Shown: positions 45,602 to 54,937, counted from the stretch's first letter. The stretch: 64,000 nt of DNA from Modicisalibacter coralii (GCF_004117855.1 NZ_QWBW01000006.1:62001-126000); one strand, 5' to 3'. Notes: generated by a model from the sequence alone, not told the origin. Made by a program: numbers and translations.

Positions 45602-46599
45602 TGGTAGCCCTCACCCGGACGCACCTTGCCGCGGAACACCCAGTAGGCCCAGCCGGTATAGCCGAGGATGATGGGAATCACGAACAGCACCCCGACCAGC
45701 AGAAAGAGCTGCGATCCCGGTGCCGAAGCGGCGTCCCACAGGGTGTACTCGGGCGGGATCACGTAGGGCCAGCGGCTGACCAGCAGGCCCAGATAGGTGA
45801 AGACGAACATGCCCATGGTAGCCAGGAACGGCAGGATGTCGCGCTCGCGCTTCACGCCCCACCACACCAGCGCGGCACAGCCCAATGCCAGCACCGGGAG
45901 GATCCAGATCACCTGCAGGTGACTGAACCAGCGTTCCCAGACCCCGGGATCGATGTAGGGCGTCCACAGGCTGACCCCGGCAAAGACCAGCAGTACCGCG
46001 GCCAGCAGCGACGGCACCAGGCGGCGCGCCCAGCGCTGGATGTGGCCCTCGGTCTTCATCGCCACCCAGGTCGCGCCCAGCAGGGCGTAACCGGCGAGCA
46101 TGCCCAGCCCGGTGAGCACCGAGAACGGCGTCAGCCAGTCGAGGGCGCCGCCGGTGAATACCCGGTCGGCGGTCTCGAAGCCCTGGATGTACGCGCCGAC
46201 CACCGCGCCCTGGGCAAAGGTCGCCACCGCCGAACCGCCGGAGAAGGCTGCGTTCCACCATTGCCGCGAACGGCGCGCCTTGAAACGGAACTCGAAGGCG
46301 ATGCCGCGGAATATCAAGCCGGCGAGCATCAGGAACACGCCGATGTAGAGCGCTGGCAGCAGCACCGAGTAGACCAGCGGAAAGGCCCCCAGCAGCCCGG
46401 CGCCGCCGAGCACCAGCCAGGTCTCGTTGCCATCCCAGATCGGCGCCACGGAATTCATCATCACGTCGCGCGATTCCTCGTCCGGGGCGAAGGGAAACAG
46501 GATGCCCACGCCCAGGTCGAAGCCGTCCATCAGCACGTACATGATCACGCCGAAGGCGATGATCACCGCCCAGATCAGAGAAAGGTCGATAGTCGCCAT
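45598..46599 (-). CDS. cydB: Cytochrome bd ubiquinol oxidase subunit II (CydB/CioB type)
   Basis: 333 residues with about eight membrane helices; the start VLMDGFDLGVGIL (about 22-34) and PIWDGNETWLVLGGAGLLGAFP (about 53-74) are family hallmarks. At 333 residues it is of the short CioB class rather than the 379-residue E. coli CydB. It forms the oxidase with subunit I just upstream (3-bp gap). Confidence 0.93.
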   Translation of the reverse strand: MATIDLSLIWAVIIAFGVIMYVLMDGFDLGVGILFPFAPDEESRDVMMNSVAPIWDGNETWLVLGGAGLLGAFPLVYSVLLPALYIGVFLMLAGLIFRGIAFEFRFKARRSRQWWNAAFSGGSAVATFAQGAVVGAYIQGFETADRVFTGGALDWLTPFSVLTGLGMLAGYALLGATWVAMKTEGHIQRWARRLVPSLLAAVLLVFAGVSLWTPYIDPGVWERWFSHLQVIWILPVLALGCAALVWWGVKRERDILPFLATMGMFVFTYLGLLVSRWPYVIPPEYTLWDAASAPGSQLFLLVGVLFVIPIILGYTGWAYWVFRGKVRPGEGYH

Positions 46600-46602
46600 G
46601 GC

Positions 46603-48018
46603 TCAGCTCCCTGAAGTGGTATAGCCGTCGGGATAGTCGTCGTCATAGGCCACGTGCGAGGCGGACATCGGCCGCATGGCGCTCTCCACGTCGTGGACCT
46701 CGCCCTCGGTCATGCCCTGGCGGATCACCCGCGTGAGGTAGTAGACCCCGGCATAGAACACCACGGCATAGACCAGCACGTAGCCGATCAGCGTGAACAG
46801 CGCCATGCCGCCGGTCAGCGAGGGGGTCACGGCCTCGGCCTGGGTCATCATGCCGTAGACCAGCCAGGGCGCGCGGCCGGTCTCGGTGACGAACCAGCCG
46901 GCGAGCACGGCGATGAACGGCGCCACGCTCATCAATCGCAGCCCCTGCAGGAAGGCGCGATGGGTGTAGAGTCGACCGCCGCGTCGCAGCAGCAGCCCGG
47001 CGAGGGCGAAACCGATCATCGCCAGCCCCAGCGCGACCATGATCCGGAACGAGAAGAACGCGATCCAGACCGGCGGCTGTTCCGCCTTCGGCACCTCGCT
47101 GAGACCGGGGAAGGTGCCGTTCCACGAGTGGGTGAGGATCAGGCTCGCCCCGTGCGGTATGGCCACCTCGAAGTGGTTGGTCTGGGCCTGCTGATCGGGT
47201 AGCGCGAAGAGCAGCAGCGGCACGCCATCGCCCTCCTGCTGCCAGTGGCCTTCCATGGCGGCGACCTTGGCCGGCTGGTGCTCGAGGGTGTTGAGCCCGT
47301 GCATGTCGCCGACGAAGGCCTGGAGTGGCGCAGCGATCAGCAGCAGCCACATCGACATGGACAGCGCCTTGCGGTTGGCTTCGACGTCGTGACCGCGCAA
47401 CAGATACCAGGCGCTCACCCCGGAGACCACGAAGCCGCCGGTCAGGAAGGAGGCGATCACCATGTGCGCGAAGCGATACGGAAAGGACGGGTTGAAGATC
47501 GCCTCCAGCCAGGAGGTGACGTGGAAGAGCCCGTCGCGCATCTCGACCCCGGCCGGGGTCTGCATCCAGCTGTTGGTGGCGAGGATCCAGAAGGCCGAGA
47601 CGAAGGTGCCCAGCGCCACCATCAGCGCGGCGAAGAGATGGACCTTGGGCGAGACCCGCTCGCGACCGAACAGCAGCACCCCCAGGAAGCCCGCCTCGAG
47701 GAAGAAGGCGGTAATCACCTCGTAGCTGAGCATCGGGCCGATGAAGTTGGAGGCCGCCTGGGAGAAGTTGCTCCAGTTGGTGCCGAACTGGAAAGACATG
47801 ACGATCCCCGACACCACCCCCATGCCGAACACCACGGCGAACACCTTGGTCCAGAATTCGGCGAGCCGCTCCCACGCGGGGTTGCCGGTCTTCACGAACA
47901 GCCCGTAGAGCAGCGCGAGATAGGACGCCAGACCGATCGTGAAGACCGGAAAGATGGCGTGAAAGGATACGACGAACGCGAACTGCAATCGCGACAGCAG
48001 AATCGGATCAAGCTCCAT
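46603..48018 (-). CDS. cydA: Cytochrome bd ubiquinol oxidase subunit I (CydA/CioA type)
   Basis: 471 residues with about nine helices. Heme ligands: His20 in FHAIFPVFTIG and His in YRFAHMVIASF (about 185). The Q-loop is short, as in the cyanide-insensitive oxidase CioA of Pseudomonas, and the usual GRQPW motif reads GRAPW (about 376-380). It oxidises ubiquinol and reduces O2 to water without proton pumping. First gene of cydABDC; the naming follows general usage, and cioA would be equally apt. Confidence 0.93.
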   Translation of the reverse strand: MELDPILLSRLQFAFVVSFHAIFPVFTIGLASYLALLYGLFVKTGNPAWERLAEFWTKVFAVVFGMGVVSGIVMSFQFGTNWSNFSQAASNFIGPMLSYEVITAFFLEAGFLGVLLFGRERVSPKVHLFAALMVALGTFVSAFWILATNSWMQTPAGVEMRDGLFHVTSWLEAIFNPSFPYRFAHMVIASFLTGGFVVSGVSAWYLLRGHDVEANRKALSMSMWLLLIAAPLQAFVGDMHGLNTLEHQPAKVAAMEGHWQQEGDGVPLLLFALPDQQAQTNHFEVAIPHGASLILTHSWNGTFPGLSEVPKAEQPPVWIAFFSFRIMVALGLAMIGFALAGLLLRRGGRLYTHRAFLQGLRLMSVAPFIAVLAGWFVTETGRAPWLVYGMMTQAEAVTPSLTGGMALFTLIGYVLVYAVVFYAGVYYLTRVIRQGMTEGEVHDVESAMRPMSASHVAYDDDYPDGYTTSGS

Positions 48019-48340
48019 GGCGACTCCTCAACCCAGCATCGGTTGGGGCCGTCGTCGACAGGGTTTTGGTGCGCATTTCTGCTTGTTGTCGGCCCAAAAG
48101 CCGTTCTTGTCGGTCACAACGACCCAGCATCCAGCATTCGGCCAACCATCCCCGGACGCGCGGAATGACCATCGGCCAAGTACTGGCACGACCTCATGAT
48201 ACCCGTCCGGGGAGGCCCACCTTAAGACGCGCCGGTGAGGTCCGTTGACGCAGGCCGGCGACGCGTCTCACCGCGGTGTCCTGAGTGTAGTCGGCAAAAC
48301 CGCCGCCGAGACAATGCCGTCGTCGACGCCCTCTGCCCTG
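48019..48340. other. Promoter region of cydABDC and end of the antiporter gene's downstream DNA
   Basis: 322 bp. The cyd promoter must lie here. I see no ANR/FNR box (TTGATNNNNATCAA) and no gene. A GC-rich part at 48220-48340 holds no clear terminator. Confidence 0.4.
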
Positions 48341-49315
48341 TCAGGCGCCCTGCACCAGGGTGCCGATCAGATAGCCGTTGTAGCCGAGGTAGGCGAGCAG
48401 CAGCGCGCCGGCCTCGAAACGGTTGATGCGCCCCTGGCCGCGCCAGCCGATGCCGAAGATCATCAACGCCAGGGTCAGCACCGCCATCACCGGCCAGTCC
48501 CGCCAGAGCACCTCGCTGCTGACGTCGATCGGCGTGATCACTCCGGCCAGGCCCACCACCGCCAGCAGATTGAAGAGGTTGGAGCCCACCACGTTGCCCA
48601 GCACCAGGTCGTGCTCGTTCTTGCGCACCGCGGTGATCGCCGAGGCCAGTTCCGGCAGCGAGGTGCCGACCGCCACCACCGTCAGGCCGATGATCAGATC
48701 GCTCACCCCGAGCGCCTGGGCGATCCATACCGCCCCCCAGACCAGCAGCCGCGAACTGACGATCAGCAGTACCAGCCCGATCAGCGTCCAGACGATGCCC
48801 GCCCGCAGTGACATGGCATGCTCGGCCATGTTCGCCTCGGTCGTGACACCCAGCGCATCGACCGCGCCGCGCTTGGCGCGCCAGATGGTCAGGCCCATCA
48901 ACCCGACCAGCAGCACCAGCAGCACGGCGCCGTCGAGCCGCGAAATGCGGCCGTTCAGCAGCAGCGCCCCGGCGATCAGTGTCGCCACCGCCAGCAGCGG
49001 CAGTTCCTGCTTGATCACCTGGGAGTGCACGGCGAGCGGGCTGAACAGTGCCGTCACGCCGAGGATCAGGCCGATGTTGGCGATGTTCGAGCCATAGGCG
49101 TTGCCCAGCGCCAGGCCGGGATTGCCCTGGGCGGCCGCCAGCACCGAGACCATCATCTCCGGCGCCGAGGTACCGAAGCCGATCACCAGGATCCCGATCA
49201 GCAACGACGGCAAGCCGAGATGGCCCGCCGTCGCCGCGGCGCCGTCGATGAAACGGTCGGCACTCCAGACCAGCAGAATCAAACCGACAACGATGGCTGC
49301 AATCGCCAGTAGCAC
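48341..49315 (-). CDS. Calcium/sodium antiporter, YrbG family
   Basis: 324 residues with ten membrane helices arranged as two inverted halves, each with an alpha-repeat motif: GFGTSAPEMMVSVLAAAQGNPGLALGNAYGSNIANI (about 46-81) and VAVGTSLPELASAITAVRKNEHDLVLGNVVGSNLFN (about 215-250). The paired GT(S)xPE signatures are those of the CaCA superfamily. It exchanges Ca2+ for Na+ across the inner membrane. Monocistronic. Confidence 0.92.
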   Translation of the reverse strand: MLLAIAAIVVGLILLVWSADRFIDGAAATAGHLGLPSLLIGILVIGFGTSAPEMMVSVLAAAQGNPGLALGNAYGSNIANIGLILGVTALFSPLAVHSQVIKQELPLLAVATLIAGALLLNGRISRLDGAVLLVLLVGLMGLTIWRAKRGAVDALGVTTEANMAEHAMSLRAGIVWTLIGLVLLIVSSRLLVWGAVWIAQALGVSDLIIGLTVVAVGTSLPELASAITAVRKNEHDLVLGNVVGSNLFNLLAVVGLAGVITPIDVSSEVLWRDWPVMAVLTLALMIFGIGWRGQGRINRFEAGALLLAYLGYNGYLIGTLVQGA

Positions 49316-49526
49316 AAGGCCTCCCCCGCCTCAGCGGACACGCTCCATGATTTTGCCCGCATGATGCCCGAGTCGTCGCGGCACGGCCAGTTGCCAGGTC
49401 CGCTCGGGGTCCGTACCTTCATGATGGGAATTCGCGACGGATCGAGAAACGCCGTTCGCCCCCGACCGGGAAGCGGTTACACTGGAAATCTTGACCGCAT
49501 GACACCACGAATCACGGGACGACCGA

Positions 49527-50849
49527 GTGGAATCGACCACGGCTGACAGCAGGGACGCGCGCCCCCACCTGGACGCTCGGCACCCCCGGCGCACGCGCCG
49601 CCGGTTGCGGGTGTGCCACGAGTGCGACTGGCTGGTCGCCCTGCCGCCGCTGCGCGCCGGCGAGAAAGCCGACTGTCCGCGCTGCGGCCATACCCTGGCC
49701 CAGCGTCGCTCGCACCCGGCCGAACGCAACCTGGCCTTGTCGCTGGCGGCGCTGGTGGCCCTGGCGATCGCCGTCTCCTTTCCGTTCATCAGTTTCGAGT
49801 TCAGCGGTATCCATAATCGCATCGAGCTGTTCGAGACCACCACGCAACTGATCGGTTTCCATCAGCCCGTGGTGGCGGTCTGCGTGCTGCTGGGCATCGC
49901 CGTGCTGCCGGCCCTGTACCTGGCCAGCGTCGCCTGGCTGCACGTCGGCCTGCTGCGTCGCGAACCCTTGCCTTTCAGCCGCGGCATCGCGCGCTCGCTG
50001 GTCCACATGCACCCCTGGATGATGGCCGATGTGTTCATCGTCGGCACCCTGGTCAGCCTGATCAAGGTCGCCGGGCTGGCCGAGGTCAGTCTGGGCATCT
50101 CCTTCTGGGCCTTCTGCGCCTTCGCCGTGCTACTGCTGGTGACCACCCAGTCGATCGACAACGACTGGATGTGGTTCTCGCTGGCCGGCGAGCCACTGGC
50201 CCCGGCGCACAGCCGCACCGGCACCACGGCCGCCGAACAGGGGCTCGCCGGCTGCCCGACCTGCGGCCTGGTCAATACCCTCGACACGCACGGCCATGGG
50301 CGCTGCCGGCGTTGCGGCGAGCCACTCCACGCCCGCGTGCCGAACAGCCTGCAACGCACCTGGGCGCTGCTCGCCGCCTCGGCGGTGATGTACGTGCCGG
50401 CCAACCTCTATCCGATCATGACGACCACGTACCTGGGCGACGCCAGCCCGTCGACCATCATCGGCGGGGTCGTGCAGCTCTGGCAGATGGGCTCCTATCC
50501 GGTGGCCGGGGTGATCTTCGTCGCCAGCGTGCTGGTCCCGGTGGGCAAGTTGCTCGCCTTGAGCTGGCTGTGCATCGCCGCCCGCTACCGGACCGGCGAG
50601 CACCGTACCGTGCGCACCCGGTTGTACCGGGTCACCGAGCTGATCGGCCGCTGGTCGATGGTCGATGTCTTCGTGGTGGCGATCCTGGTGGCACTGATCC
50701 GCGCCGGGACGCTGATGTCGATCACCCCGGGCCCCGCGGCCCTGGCCTTCGCCGCCGTGGTGGTGCTGACCATGCTGGCGGCGATCACCTTCGACCCACG
50801 CCTGTTGTGGCAATCCCCGTCGTCCGTCAAGGAAGCCTCTCATGCCTGA
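49527..50849 (+). CDS. pqiA: PqiA: inner-membrane component of the Pqi lipid-transport system
   Basis: 440 residues from GTG 49527: two homologous PqiA domains, each led by a rubredoxin-like zinc ribbon (CHEC/CPRC at 30-33 and 49-52; CPTC/CRRC at about 240 and 258) and four membrane helices. Family knowledge: PqiABC links the inner and outer membranes through an MCE tunnel for lipid traffic. It overlaps pqiB by 8 bp. Confidence 0.93.
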   Translation: MESTTADSRDARPHLDARHPRRTRRRLRVCHECDWLVALPPLRAGEKADCPRCGHTLAQRRSHPAERNLALSLAALVALAIAVSFPFISFEFSGIHNRIELFETTTQLIGFHQPVVAVCVLLGIAVLPALYLASVAWLHVGLLRREPLPFSRGIARSLVHMHPWMMADVFIVGTLVSLIKVAGLAEVSLGISFWAFCAFAVLLLVTTQSIDNDWMWFSLAGEPLAPAHSRTGTTAAEQGLAGCPTCGLVNTLDTHGHGRCRRCGEPLHARVPNSLQRTWALLAASAVMYVPANLYPIMTTTYLGDASPSTIIGGVVQLWQMGSYPVAGVIFVASVLVPVGKLLALSWLCIAARYRTGEHRTVRTRLYRVTELIGRWSMVDVFVVAILVALIRAGTLMSITPGPAALAFAAVVVLTMLAAITFDPRLLWQSPSSVKEASHA

Positions 50850-52485
50850 AGCGCACCGCGCCCAACGCCAGGTGCAGTCCCGCATCTCGCCGATCTGGAT
50901 CGTTCCGCTGGTCGCCGTGCTGATCGGCCTGTGGCTAGTCTACGACAACGTCAGCCGGCGCGGCCCGCAGATCACCCTGGAGATGCCCAACGCCGAAGGC
51001 ATCGAGGCCGGCAAGACGCTGATCAAGACCCGCAACGTCGAGGTCGGCCGGGTCGAGAGCGTGCGCCTGTCGGACGACCTCTCGCACACCGTGGTCACCG
51101 CGCGGATGAGCGAGGACGCCGAACGCATGCTCAACGCGGGCACGCGTTTCTGGGTGGTCAAGCCGCGCATCGGCCGCGAGGGCATCAGCGGCCTGAACAC
51201 CGTGCTCTCCGGGGCCTACATCCAGCTCCAGCCCGGCCAGGACGACGAGCGCAAGTACCATTTCAAGGTCCTCGACCAGCCGCCAGTCGCCCCGCCTGGC
51301 GCCGAGGGCGTGCGCATCAACCTGGTCAGCAAGCTGGGCAGTTCGCTGCGCGTCGGCGACCCGGTCACCTATCAGGGCTTCACCGTCGGCCGCGTCGAGG
51401 ACGCCACCTTCGATCCCGACGATCGCGAGATGCACCATCGGCTGTTCATCGAATCGCCCTACGATACCCTGATCACCGAGGCCACCCGCTTCTGGTCGGC
51501 CTCGGGGATCAAGGTCGATCTCGATTCCGAGGGCGTGAGCGTGCAGATGGAATCGCTCGAGGCCCTGGTCGGCGGCGGCGTGACCTTCGGCATCCCCGAG
51601 GACATTCCACCGGGGCCCAAGGCCGAGCCGGACAGCACCTACACGCTCTATGCCGACGAGGAAAGCGCCCTGCAGGGCACCTACAACAGCAACCTGGAAT
51701 ACGTGCTGCTGGTCGACGACACCGTGCGCGGCCTCTCCAAGGGCTCGCCGGTGGAGTATCGCGGCGTGCGCGTGGGCACGGTGGTCAGCGTGCCCTGGCA
51801 CTTCACCGCGCCGCAGCCCGACTCGCGGCAACGCTTCGCGATCCCGGTGCTGATCCGTATCGAGCCACAGCGCCTGACCCTCGACAACCAGCCGATCGAT
51901 CTCGACGAGTGGCGTCAACGCTTCACGCGCATGTTCGGCTATGGCCTGCGAGCCTCGCTCAAGAACGGCAACCTGCTCACCGGAGCGCTGTTCGTCGACC
52001 TCAATTTCGACAAGGACCAGCGCGGCCAGTACCAGCCGGAAACCTTCGAGGGCAAGACGGTCTTCCCGACCACCGCGGGCGGCTTCGCGCAGATCGAGCA
52101 GAAGGTCTCGAACCTGCTCGACAAGCTCAACGAGCTGCAGGTCGAGCCGATCCTCGACAAGCTCGACAAGACCATGGCGACCTCGCAGGCGACTCTCGAG
52201 GAGGTGCGCCAGAGCGCCGAAACCCTGCGCCAGATGCTCGACGACCCGGCGACCCGCGAGATTCCTGGCAACCTCAACGCCACGCTCGAGAATCTGCAAC
52301 GCGCACTCGACGGCCTCTCGCCCGACTCGAAGGCCTATCGCAAGCTCGACGACACGCTGGAAAGCATCGAGCGCCTGGTCCGCGACCTGCAGCCGCTGGC
52401 CGAGACGCTCAGCGAGCAGCCCAATGCGCTGATCTTCGATCGCAGCGCCGGCCAGGACCCGATCCCGCGGGCCCCCAAACCATGA
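50842..52485 (+). CDS. pqiB: PqiB: MCE-domain lipid-tunnel protein
   Basis: 547 residues: one N-terminal membrane helix (about 15-37) and three MCE domains (about 45-135, 160-220, 285-390), then a long helical C-terminus (about 415-535) that forms the needle in E. coli PqiB. Between PqiA and PqiC it would span the periplasm. Confidence 0.94.
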   Translation: MPEAHRAQRQVQSRISPIWIVPLVAVLIGLWLVYDNVSRRGPQITLEMPNAEGIEAGKTLIKTRNVEVGRVESVRLSDDLSHTVVTARMSEDAERMLNAGTRFWVVKPRIGREGISGLNTVLSGAYIQLQPGQDDERKYHFKVLDQPPVAPPGAEGVRINLVSKLGSSLRVGDPVTYQGFTVGRVEDATFDPDDREMHHRLFIESPYDTLITEATRFWSASGIKVDLDSEGVSVQMESLEALVGGGVTFGIPEDIPPGPKAEPDSTYTLYADEESALQGTYNSNLEYVLLVDDTVRGLSKGSPVEYRGVRVGTVVSVPWHFTAPQPDSRQRFAIPVLIRIEPQRLTLDNQPIDLDEWRQRFTRMFGYGLRASLKNGNLLTGALFVDLNFDKDQRGQYQPETFEGKTVFPTTAGGFAQIEQKVSNLLDKLNELQVEPILDKLDKTMATSQATLEEVRQSAETLRQMLDDPATREIPGNLNATLENLQRALDGLSPDSKAYRKLDDTLESIERLVRDLQPLAETLSEQPNALIFDRSAGQDPIPRAPKP

Positions 52486-52501
52486 CACGGAGGGAATCGC
52501 C

Positions 52502-53119
52502 ATGCCGATACAAGGAGTGAAGGCCGGGCGCCGTGGCGGCTGGATCGCCGCGCTCGCGCTGCTGATCACCCTCGCCGGCTGCGCCACCGGCGGGGGTAGC
52601 GACGCCACCCCGCGCTACATGCTGCCGGGGCCCGAACCGACCGGCGAAGCGCCTCCGACACCGGCACGCGACACCCTGGTCATCGACGGGGTGACGGTCA
52701 GCCGCTATCTCGACGACCCGGGCATCGTGCTGCAGACCGACGCCATCCGCCTGCACCAGGCCAGCAATCACCAGTGGGCGGAGCCGCTGAACCGACAGCT
52801 GTGGCGGGGCTTGCGCGACCGGCTGAGTCAACGGCTGCCCGCTACCCGAGTGCTCGATGGCGGCAACCCGAGTGGCGCCTTGCATCTGAGCGTCGAGGTC
52901 GATCGATTCCAGGGGCGCTATGACGGCGTGGCGGTGACCAGCGGGCGCTGGGAATTACGCGATGCGTCGGGGGGGATCGTCGAGGTGGCACCGTTTGCGG
53001 TCACCACGCCCCTCGACGAGGATGGCTACCCGGCGCTGGTTCACGCCCTGGGGAGTAACTGGGATGACGTGGCGGCACGCATCGCCGAGGGCATCCGCCG
53101 CTATCGGTCCAACGGCTAG
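52502..53119 (+). CDS. pqiC: PqiC: outer-membrane lipoprotein of the Pqi system
   Basis: 205 residues. Lipobox LAG-C27 (TLAGCATG) after an N-terminal hydrophobic segment, then the ABC-type_aux/PqiC fold (about 37-200: YMLPGP ... VTVSRYLDDPGIVLQTDAIRLHQASNHQWAEPL). It lies 16 bp after pqiB, in the normal pqiABC order, and docks PqiB at the outer membrane. Confidence 0.92.
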   Translation: MPIQGVKAGRRGGWIAALALLITLAGCATGGGSDATPRYMLPGPEPTGEAPPTPARDTLVIDGVTVSRYLDDPGIVLQTDAIRLHQASNHQWAEPLNRQLWRGLRDRLSQRLPATRVLDGGNPSGALHLSVEVDRFQGRYDGVAVTSGRWELRDASGGIVEVAPFAVTTPLDEDGYPALVHALGSNWDDVAARIAEGIRRYRSNG

Positions 53120-53133
53120 GCGCTGTCCGAGGG

Positions 53134-53161
53134 AAAGGCCCCGGCGCCAATACGCGGGGCC
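53134..53161 (-). terminator. Hairpin between pqiC and fliA
   Basis: Stem GGCCCCG/CGGGGCC (7 bp, 11-nt loop); on the minus strand it is followed by TTTCCC. It lies between convergent stops at 53119 and 53171 and most likely ends the fliA transcript. Confidence 0.6.
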
Positions 53162-53170
53162 ACCGGCCGA

Positions 53171-53881
53171 TCAGTCCTCGGCGTCGGCCTTCAACTGAGC
53201 GCGCAGCCGTGCCACGGCCTGACTGTGGAGCTGGCAGACCCGGGATTCGCTGACGCCGAGCACGGCGCCGATCTCCTTGAGGTTGAGCTCTTCCTGGTAG
53301 TAGAGGCCCAGCAGCAGCTTCTCGCGCTCGGGCAATTGCTCGATCGCGGCGATCAGCCGCTCGCGCTGCTCGGAACCGGCCAGCGCCTCGAAGGGGGATT
53401 GTGGCGCGCCGTCACCGCCCTCGGGCTCGCCGCCCTCCTCGATCATCTCCTCGAAGCCGAGCAGATGCCCGCCGTTGGTATCGGCGAGGCGCTGGCGATA
53501 ATCGTCGAGGTCCAGCGACAGCGCCTCGGCGATCTCGCGCTCTTCCGCGGGTCGTCCGAACTGCTGCTCGAGACGACGAATGGTCTCGTCGATCTCGCGT
53601 GCATGACGACGCACGCTGCGCGGTACCCAGTCGCGGCTGCGCAGTTCGTCGATCATGGCACCGCGAATGCGCTGACTGGCGTAGGTGGTCAGGCTGGCGC
53701 CCTGCGCGGCGTTGTAACGTCCGAGCGCATCGAGCAGGCCCACCATGCCGGCCTGGATCAGGTCGTCCAGGTCGACGCTGGCGGGCAGGCGAACCTGAAG
53801 GGCCAGTGCCTGCCGACGCACCACGGGCAGATACTGGTCGAGCAAGGCCTGCTGATCGATTTTACCCTGTGCCGTGTACAT
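53171..53881 (-). CDS. fliA: Flagellar sigma factor sigma-28 (FliA)
   Basis: 236 residues with regions 2 (LDDLIQAGMVGLLDALGRYNAAQGASLTTYASQRIRGAMIDELR, about 21-64), 3 and 4 (LNLKEIGAVLGVSESRVCQLHSQAVARL, about 196-223). It directs RNA polymerase to late flagellar and chemotaxis promoters and is normally held by FlgM. It lies 131 bp after flhE on the same strand. Confidence 0.96.
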   Translation of the reverse strand: MYTAQGKIDQQALLDQYLPVVRRQALALQVRLPASVDLDDLIQAGMVGLLDALGRYNAAQGASLTTYASQRIRGAMIDELRSRDWVPRSVRRHAREIDETIRRLEQQFGRPAEEREIAEALSLDLDDYRQRLADTNGGHLLGFEEMIEEGGEPEGGDGAPQSPFEALAGSEQRERLIAAIEQLPEREKLLLGLYYQEELNLKEIGAVLGVSESRVCQLHSQAVARLRAQLKADAED

Positions 53882-54012
53882 CCGTTCGTCTCGACCCCAT
53901 TACCGGGGGCAGCGCCGAGATGGCTGCCGATGGTGGCATTATTGCCTGCATCGGCGAGGCGCCAAGCGGTAAATACCCGGCCGCTTGTCAGGTTATTTCC
54001 GCTTTTGCGGCC

Positions 54013-54414
54013 TCAGCGGTAGTCGACGATCGCCTGAAGGCCGGTGATGCGCAGCGGTCGTGTCGGTTGATGCCCCCGCACCAGCCCGAAACGGAAACGC
54101 AGCGGCGCATCGGCCGCCAGCCCCGCGAGGCCCTTGCTGCGCCCGCGCGCCGCGGAGAGCGCGAGACAACGCTGCGGATGGCACAACCAGGCCCGCAGTC
54201 CGACCACCCCGGGGGGGACCTCGAAGCGCCAGGCAACCGAGGCGATCTCGCCGCGAACGGCGGCCGGCGGCTCGATGGCCCGTGAATCGACGAGCCGCCC
54301 CGGCGTGAACACGCGGACCGCGCGGGCATCGCCGACCCAGCTTCCCGGCGCACCGGCCCAGGCCGGCAGCGCCATCAGCCATCCCACGGCCATCAGCCAG
54401 TGACGGCGCTTCAC
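54013..54414 (-). CDS. flhE: Flagellar protein FlhE
   Basis: 133 residues from GTG 54414, which overlaps the upstream stop (GTGA). Signal peptide 1-20 (LMALPAWA-G). The mature part follows E. coli FlhE (130 residues): GSWVGDARAVRVF, VRGEIASVAWRFEVP, LCHPQRCLAL, RGRSKGLAGLAADAPLRFRFGLV and the C-terminal QAIVDYR. FlhE is periplasmic and is thought to keep the flagellar export gate from leaking protons. I am confident from the conserved Cys pair and ending, although flhE is usually reported in enterics next to flhBA. Confidence 0.8.
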   Translation of the reverse strand: MKRRHWLMAVGWLMALPAWAGAPGSWVGDARAVRVFTPGRLVDSRAIEPPAAVRGEIASVAWRFEVPPGVVGLRAWLCHPQRCLALSAARGRSKGLAGLAADAPLRFRFGLVRGHQPTRPLRITGLQAIVDYR

Positions 54415-54935
54415 GCCTCGTGCCCTTGGCGGCGAGTCGCCGGCACGATCCACAACTCGAAGCCCAGAAAGCCCGCCGCCGCCTGCTGCAGATTGGCCAG
54501 CAGCCCCGAGCGGGATGCCAGCGGCGGATGCACCAGCAACAGGCGACGCGGCCCGCCATGCTCGGCAAGCTGCTTGAGCAGTCGGTAACTGCGCCGGAAG
54601 GCCTCGCCGTCACGTCCGACCCAGAGTGCCCAGTGACGCTGTTGGGCGACCAGTGCGGCAAGATGCGGGCTGTCGGCCTGGGTCGGCACCACCCGCCAGC
54701 TGAGCGGATCGCCGACCCAGCGCTGCCCCTGCGCGTGCCAGCGCTGGAGCGCCTCGACCACCGGCGCCGTCGAGGCCTGGTCACCGCCCGGCAGGCCCAC
54801 GACCATCAAGACCCGTGTCGGCGTCGACTCGACGGCGGTCAAGGTCGCGGTGTCGTCGATGGTCGCCTGCGCGGTGTACGGGGCGAGCGTTTCGGCCCAG
54901 CGGCGCAATCCGGCCGCCTGATCTCCGCCGCTCAT
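54411..54935 (-). CDS. Short FlhG-like protein without ATPase P-loop
   Basis: 174 residues (FlhG/FleN is about 270-300). The N-terminus MSGGDQAAGLRRW carries the DQAxxLR motif (5-11) through which FlhG activates the FlhF GTPase. The place of the MinD-type P-loop (GKGGVGKT) is taken by RVLMVVGLPGGDQAST (41-56), so the Walker lysines are gone. Later parts (RRSYRLLKQLAEHGGPRRLLLV; LLANLQQAAAGFLGFELWIVP) still resemble FlhG. Position right after flhF and before fliA is that of flhG. Identification as a decayed or minimal FlhG is my inference. ATG 54935 overlaps nothing; 2 bp follow flhF. Confidence 0.7.
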   Translation of the reverse strand: MSGGDQAAGLRRWAETLAPYTAQATIDDTATLTAVESTPTRVLMVVGLPGGDQASTAPVVEALQRWHAQGQRWVGDPLSWRVVPTQADSPHLAALVAQQRHWALWVGRDGEAFRRSYRLLKQLAEHGGPRRLLLVHPPLASRSGLLANLQQAAAGFLGFELWIVPATRRQGHEA

Positions 54936-54937
54936 GC

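Noticed and set aside
48019-48340. Possible gene or RNA before cydA
   Set aside because: Frames are short and unlike any family, and no stable hairpin with a U-tract is seen.
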